A stretch of 64,000 nucleotides of DNA, taken from NCBI GenBank assembly GCA_021234155.1, contig JAJEKV010000002.1, positions 30,069,115-30,133,114 on the forward strand, read 5' to 3'. Origin of the DNA: Isoetes taiwanensis. Taxonomy: Eukaryota > Streptophyta > Lycopodiopsida > Isoetales > Isoetaceae. Positions 58,928 through 64,000 of this stretch are shown here, one piece after another (position 1 is the stretch's first letter; every line of letters starts with the position of its first letter). The position numbers and the translations under genes are program-made. Below the pieces are notes generated by a model. The model saw only the letters and a list, made by a program, of their open reading frames with translations, was not told the origin of the DNA and ran no database searches.

Positions 58928-60176
58928 TGTGCTAGGGATCTTCGAAAAAATAAAGCTCGGATTCTTACTTATAGGGCACACTCACGATCAAATAGACCAG
59001 ATATTCAGTAGATTTTTGGTGCGTCTCAGAAGGAAGAAGGCTTTTTGTCTACTTTAGTTCGAATCATTGAAGACTCTTACACTCCCATGCCAATGGTTGA
59101 GCTTCTAAAGGGGAGACTGCCGACTTCAGGGGATTTGTTTTCTCTTGACGTGCCAACAGAGAACAAACTGTGAACAAGTTGAATAATATTACATTTCAAC
59201 ATCAAATCAAATTCTACTTGAAGAATAGAGAGAGCTTTTTGCAAGGAAAGAAGTACGACACAACTAAAGAGTCCGTAGAGGGATTGTGCTTCCTTAAATC
59301 TGTTCCAGACACTTGCTTGGTAGAACGTGCTGAGCAACTTGCTCTCAAAAATTCAAAAGTCTCAAAGCAGCAAAAAAGTACTCAATTAATTCATTGAAAG
59401 CCATTGAAAATGAAATTTCCACGGGTTTTAAGTACTTCTCTGAAGAAAACCAAATGTGATGGAGAGGCTTCTTTTTAGAACAAAAGATTGTGATTCAAAA
59501 CCTAGCTCTGAGGCAGTTGCAGGAACCTTTTGAGTGGCCTAACGCTTTTCACCAACCTCAGAACCAGGCAGGTCCAAGCAATGCTACAGTAGCACCTTTA
59601 GTACAATGGGTCATGTACCTCGGACCAAGACGCAAGAATGAGCCTACAGGTAATGTCACAGAAATTACCAAAGGTATGTTGATTGCTCTTCCGACTGAGG
59701 AGGATGAAAAGGGCGACCTTTCCGGATAGCCAAAGTACTTGATACAATCAAAGAGGAAGGCTTGATGACGAAACTCAAGATTCACTAGCTTGCTACACGT
59801 TCAAAAAATGCTTTTCAGGGTAGGTATGAGCTAGAAATGAGAAGTCAAAGAAAGGGCAAAAGGCCAAGAAAGTGGGCTGTAGGGATGAGCTAGACATACG
59901 ACAAGTGAATATTCTGTGCTATGATTTCAAATTGAAATCTGACAATTGTTTATGTCAGAGGACAATCAACTTCTTAAGAAGGCTTGTAACTACGAGGAAG
60001 ACGATAAAGAAGAGGTTGGCAATGCTTCATCTTCTGTTGATAGTGACGAGGAAGATAACTCAAACACTTCCTCAAGTGACAGTGAAAGAAATGAAAGTGA
60101 TGAAGATGACATAAACGAGCATGATGATGTCCTGGATCTCTCTCTCATCACCCCTCTCATTTTTGCGCATAACTGA

Positions 60177-60475
60177 GTCTTAGGAAAAAAAAAATAAATT
60201 TTACATGTGAATACGAAGATTTTATTTTCAATTTTGAAAATACTACAATTTCAGTTGTAAATTTCACTTCGATTTTCAATTAAAAGTTATATTCTCTTAA
60301 ATTAGAGGTTCTCTCTAAGAGCATACTTCAGACAAATTCTAATTGCTAGAAAAAGTGTCACTTTGACATAATCAATTCGCTCTTTGCATAAAAAAATTAG
60401 TGATTGGGAGAGGGGTCAAAATACACTTTTGTGCCCCTTTTTTTACTTCATTTTAGCCATTTTTTGGGGAAAAAG
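60177..60475. other. AT-rich stretch, nothing recognised
   Basis: No gene or repeat end is supported between the DUF7869-like pseudogene and the tandem duplication. Confidence 0.5.
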
Positions 60476-60919
60476 AGAATCTTCAAGGAATATTCCTTTT
60501 GCTCCCATTTCAATGATTTGCTCCCGTTTCAAAGGCAAACTTTTTATCAATGTATTGTCACTGAAGTCTTGCTTCTTTTTATGTTTCTCTTTTTGGAAAA
60601 GACGAGAATATCCACAGGACAACGTTGTGAAAGTTGTTCCTACGAAAGCTGTTCCTACATTCTTAAGTTATATATGCTTGTTTGTCAAGGTATTTTTAGA
60701 ATCTTCAAAGAATAATTTTTTTGCTCCCATTTCAATGATTTGCTCCCGTTCCAACGGCAAACTTTTTATCAATATATTGTCACTGAAGTCTTGCTTCTTT
60801 TTATGATTCTCTTTTTGGAAAAGATGAGAATATCCATAGCCTAACGTTGTGAAAGTTGTTCCTATGAAAGTTGTTCCTACATTCTTAAGTTATATATGCT
60901 TGTTTGTCAAGGTATTTTA
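60476..60919. repeat. Two-copy tandem duplication, period 222 bp
   Basis: Copies 60476-60697 and 60698-60919 share long strings such as GCTCCCATTTCAATGATTTG, AACTTTTTATCAAT and TAAGTTATATATGCTTGTTT with few changes. The frames inside are duplicates of each other and not convincing genes. Confidence 0.93.
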
Positions 60920-61339
60920 GAAGATGCCTTTCGGTAGTCTGATATCATGAGATTATACATGGGTAAACAGGGCTGCATTACTCTAGCTTTAAGCTTCAAT
61001 AGTGCATGAGCTATTGTTGTTTGTGATGATCAAGATGATGATAGGATGTGTTCTTGAGATATTTGGGAATTTTGGTACAATAACGATCACCTGTAATGTC
61101 TCTTTTAACATGTATGGATCCTTTGGAATCTGTGACGAAATATGTCCATGTGGATATAATATTGAGATTTTGTTGAAATATGGAATGATAGAGAGAGATA
61201 GACGAAGTGGGTCTTTTGGCAGAATATAAGCATTTTCCATTGCACACGTCATTGATATCCTTCCACCTGCTATTATTTTTGGGAAGTAAGGTCATCATGC
61301 TGCCCCTTTTTCCTTGGAGTATTCAAACTGCACCATTTT

Positions 61340-61760
61340 TACTTTTTCCATCTTGGCAGTGCAGGCTATAAGACCACCTAATGGTCTCATAGACTTCTCT
61401 AAATCAGAAATGTTGGAATCAGAGGCTTTTATTGTGAATTTGATCACCAAATTTGCAAGCTATGTCACCCAAATCTGCAAAAATAGAGTAAAAGGCATTC
61501 AATCTCTACATAGTTGGAAATATACCCATGCTCATGTATTTTAGAATAGCTATGAATTTGTCTCTTTGTTTGGAAAAACTCTTGCTGATATGTATTTTAA
61601 ATTTGGGAGCATAGATGATGCTTCCCATATATTTGGTAGGCTCTTATGAAGAGATGCTAGATATGGAATACCATAATTGCATGGTATGCCTAGTTCGTTA
61701 TTGGATTTGACGCTAGCGTTTTTGAATGGGGGGATGGTATAGGCCTTTTTGTGGAACACG
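61340..61760 (+). pseudogene. Decayed PPR gene fragment
   Basis: From about 61557 the + strand reads FVSLFGKTLADMYFKFGSID and DASHIFGRLL followed by a stop. This is close to the PLS-type PPR pattern LGNTLIDMYAKCGSIDDAWRVF. The upstream part (IVNLITKFASYVTQICKNR) may be an older repeat. Stops and frame changes rule out function. It lies just before the DIRS-like element. Confidence 0.5.
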
Positions 61761-61979
61761 AGCTCGCCCGCTCATCGACTTGACGGGAACTTTTTGCCTT
61801 ATAACAGGTCCTTCGCTCAGCTCTCCCTTCTCTCTCTGGCCTTCTAGTTTCCATGAGAGGAGGCAACCTTAATGTAGCCTCTATTTTACGAAAAAAGGGG
61901 TTCTTCGTCGCTGGATGTTCAATTCTTGGCCTTGGAAATGAATTATTGGGCTCGAAATGAATTTTTGGGCTCGAAATGA

Positions 61980-62620
61980 TGTGTGTTCATTTTTCTATCT
62001 CTCTTGAGCCTATTTGGATTCGTCAACTTCAAAACAAGTGGGCTGACCATTTGTCTTGTCTCTCTAGACCGATGAATTTACCTTAGCTCCTCGGTGCCTC
62101 ACCTTCTTAGATGCTTTTTGGGGCCTCCATCATGTTGATCACTTCGCTTCTCTGGGGAATGCCAGGGTACCTTGTTTCAATATGCAAATGGCTTATCGAC
62201 ATTGTCTCACTCGGATGCTTTTCCTTATGACTGGACCCAGGTTAATAATTATTGTTCCCTCCTCCCCCGTCCCCAAAATCTTTGATCCCAAGGCTTTTGG
62301 TTCATGCAGTGGCATGTACAGCTCAAGTGATATTAGCTATCTTGTATGGGGGGGCGGAAACAGGGGAGATGATTCCAGGGGGTCCCGCGACCGGCGGCAG
62401 CCGGGAGCGGGTCCTGGAATCAGCGACCCTGTTTCGTCCCCCCACAACATGGCAACTGGGGAGGATGCAAAATTTGATCAGTTTACCTGTTTCTTGACCT
62501 GTTGAGCGGAATCAAGCCCGCCGCTTTCCATTCCGGAGGCTGAATGGGCTCCCCAGTTGCCATGTTGTATTGGCCTTCGACACCATAGTGGCCATTGTTA
62601 TGGATTGGCTCTTAGTGGGC
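61980..62620 (+). pseudogene. DIRS-like retroelement: RNase H-side remnant
   Basis: The pieces read IWIRQLQNKWADHLS, DEFTLAPRCLTFLDAFWG, HHVDHFASLGNARVPCFN, SDAFPYDWTQVNN and IPRLLVHAVA. Past a hairpin insertion they continue LYWPSTP and WPLLWIGS. They match the end of the RT/RNase H polyprotein of DIRS-type elements (NxxADxLSK, L...WGPH.VDRFAS..NAQLPRFN, DAF..DW, WP..P.WP). Frame changes and stops show decay. DIRS elements integrate with a tyrosine recombinase instead of a DDE integrase, and such a domain follows downstream. Confidence 0.65.
62348..62570. mobile_element. Double-hairpin insertion inside the DIRS-like element
   Basis: Hairpin 1 (62348-62443) has arms of about 31 bp and the GC-rich apex 62380-62413 shared with 13706-13739. 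Hairpin 2 (62444-62568) has a perfect 20-bp inverted repeat, ACAACATGGCAACTGGGGAG against CTCCCCAGTTGCCATGTTGT. TTGTAT occurs directly before (62342-62347) and at the right end (62565-62570), as a 6-bp target duplication would. The RNase H reading resumes at once on the right. It is non-coding and clearly inserted. Confidence 0.8.
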
Positions 62621-62775
62621 TCCTTTTGTTTCAGCAGTTGTATTTTGTGATGCTTTTTCTCATGCATAGTATCCTTTTCTCTTATTTTCATTGGTTGTTA
62701 TCGCCAAGTAGCTTTATTTGTTTTATGCTATAATTTCTCATAAATTCATTCTTTGTTGTTACAATCACTTGTAAA

Positions 62776-63126
62776 TTGCTTCTAGTGCCGTACCAGTCAT
62801 TATTTTACTCCATGCTACCATCTCTTTTGTCGTCATGCGCGCCATCAACAATTCGGTTCTATTCTTCTATTTTTCATCGGTTCGACATATGGTGTTTATC
62901 GTCTCAGCTCTCTTACCTTCCCGCTTCACCCTTTATTGTGGTAGCCTTTTTCGTCTCCACATATGCCATGCATGTGTCACACTCTGTTGTACGTTCAGCC
63001 TGGGCAACTATTTCATTTTTGCACCAAATCTTTAGTCTCCCCTCCCCAGCTAATTTTCCTCTTCCTTTTCTTCTCCGTCGATCTAGTCTTCGCCGGCTCA
63101 GGATACTTTTACCCTTGATTCGGTGA
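62776..63126 (+). pseudogene. Tyrosine recombinase, core-binding domain remnant
   Basis: The 116-codon frame contains LLSSCAPSTIRFYSSIFHRF, LPASPFIVVAFFVSTYA, SAWATISFLHQIF and LPSPANFP. This is the pattern of the N-terminal SAM-like core-binding domain in DIRS- and Crypton-type tyrosine recombinases (LAPSTRR.Y...W..F, SAISF.H). The catalytic domain with the R-H-R-Y residues is absent, because the GGATCC repeat block begins at the stop. The first usable start is TTG; the frame probably continued from upstream. Confidence 0.65.
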
Positions 63127-63129
63127 TTC

Positions 63130-63960
63130 CGGAGATAAATTCTGAGCCTCAGGGATCCGGGGTCTCTCTCGGCGGGGGTCCGTTCACGGGGACCCCCGGG
63201 AGTTACGGCAGGGCTTTACGTCGGCCCAGACCATCCCGTAGTCCAAACCCCGTGGTAATGCGGCCCGTCGCCCTCCCGAGAGATCCGCCTCCGGGATCAT
63301 CCCACCTTGATCCTCCTCGGGATCCCCACGGCAGTGGCTGTTAGCGGCGGGACGATATCCGTAGAGGTGATCCCTCCTCGGGATCCCGGCACCCGGACGG
63401 CGGATCCCCTCCTCAGGATCACCCGGGGTGCTGATAGCGGCGGGGCGCAATCCGGGAGTTGATCCCCACCTCAGGGATCCCCGGGCGCCCAGACAGCGGA
63501 TCCCACTCCTCAGGGATCGCGGTGAGTAGTACGATAACGGCTATCCGGCCCGTGGTGATCACTCCTCAGGATCACCCGTGGGCGATGCTTGTGGGCCTTT
63601 ATCGCCCGTGGTGATCCACCCTCCTCCCAGGGATCCCGATATGGTGGCAGTAGATCCCGTGACTTGGATCTTACGGGCCGTGAACTACGTGACTTACTCA
63701 GCCGTGGTGATCCCCTCCCTCCCAGGATCCCGGCTTGCCGGAACCCGAGATCCCTCCTGGGATCATCCCCTGGCCCGATACTTGGCGGGGCCGGCTATCC
63801 GCTATGATCCCTCCTCAGGGATCCCCAGGCAGCCTGGATGGGATCCCTCGGGATCCACTGAAATGTGGCCGGGCGCTATCGCCCTATAGCCGATCCCCTC
63901 ATCACGGGATCCCCATCGTCATTTTCCCCCGTGATTCGGAGGCGAATATGAGAATGTTTG
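63130..63960. repeat. GC-rich GGATCC-type degenerate tandem repeats
   Basis: Strings such as CCTCCTCGGGATCCC, CCTCAGGGATCCC and GTGGTGATCC recur at intervals of about 40-60 bp across at least 800 bp, with GATAGCGG or TAGCGGCGGG spacers. The units are palindromic around GGATCC and can form many alternative hairpins. GC content and CpG density are far above the rest of the window. Several overlapping frames of 70-100 codons are by-products. The block may continue past base 64000. Confidence 0.8.
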
Positions 63961-64000
63961 GGCCCGGTGGAGATAGCGGGCGTGGACTAATCGGTGGTGA

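Larger units (their letters stand above)
53782..60176 (+). pseudogene. DUF7869-like protein pseudogene, split by LINE-C
   Basis: The 5' part (53782-54178) reads KLARHRDQQAIERRKLAKHR, FIVIDKMDQKKTTLPHF and PPVLCLQLDNTARKNKN. After LINE-C it resumes at 58926 in a matching register (LGIFEKIKLGFLLIGHTHDQ, then IDQIFSRF). The LQLDNT..ENKN and GHTHDQIDQ strings are typical of the widespread eukaryotic DUF7869 family, which I associate with mobile or multicopy genes of unknown role. Later pieces are 59170-59397 (FYLKNRESFLQGKKYDTTKE), 59490-59870 (LKIHW, TRSKNAFQGRYELEM in a second frame) and an acidic tail ending at 60176. Stops near 59055 and 59455 and several frame changes make it dead. Confidence 0.65.

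Noticed and set aside
63178-63889. Overlapping proline- and arginine-rich open frames of 72-103 codons
   Set aside because: They arise from the GGATCC repeats in several frames at once and show no domain.

Overview
The window looks like nuclear DNA of a land plant: one conserved plant-type gene with nine GT-AG introns stands in AT-rich DNA packed with nested retroelements, DNA transposons and decayed gene fragments. Two items are unusual for a flowering plant: a DIRS-like tyrosine-recombinase retroelement, and a LINE that is not of the usual plant L1 type. A non-flowering plant (lycophyte, fern, bryophyte or gymnosperm) is therefore plausible, but this is inference. No bacterial or organellar gene block, tRNA, rRNA or CRISPR array was seen.

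Layout. Positions 1-6902 hold a nearly intact L1-type LINE (LINE-A, + strand) with ORF1, ORF2 and a possible ORF3. Positions 6903-9538 are non-coding and include a foldback MITE. Positions 9539-13333 (- strand) carry the one clearly functional host gene, a 10-exon mitochondrial carrier of the MTM1/SLC25A39-40 family. A foldback element lies about 330 bp upstream of its start. Positions 13782-18387 are repeats and short foldbacks. Positions 18388 to about 50577 appear to be bracketed by the two ends of one decayed CACTA (EnSpm) element on the - strand, with TNP2-like transposase remnants at 19098-22152. Inside it sits LINE-B (22152 to about 37440, - strand), a non-L1 LINE. Inside LINE-B sits an 11.25-kb Ty3/gypsy chromovirus (23665-34920, - strand) with 1.63-kb LTRs, a PBS, a PPT and a 5-bp target duplication. 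Between 38298 and 48870 come a Helitron-like 3' end, a spliced PPR gene fragment, two related GC-rich palindromes and an S-domain receptor-kinase pseudogene.

Positions 50578-60176 hold a possible PPR fragment, a spliced gene fragment with a beta-class amino-methyltransferase motif, and a DUF7869-like pseudogene split by a third LINE (LINE-C, 54179-58925, - strand, ORF2 plus ORF3-like frame). Positions 61300-64000 hold a PPR fragment, the DIRS-like retroelement interrupted by a double-hairpin insertion, and a very GC-rich GGATCC-type repeat block.

The genes do not form an operon or pathway. Apart from the carrier, the window records layers of insertion. The most interesting signals are the ORF3-like frame shared by two diverged L1 elements, a 34-nt GC-rich hairpin core found at two distant loci with different stems, the GGATCC repeat block, the DIRS-like element and the methyltransferase fragment.
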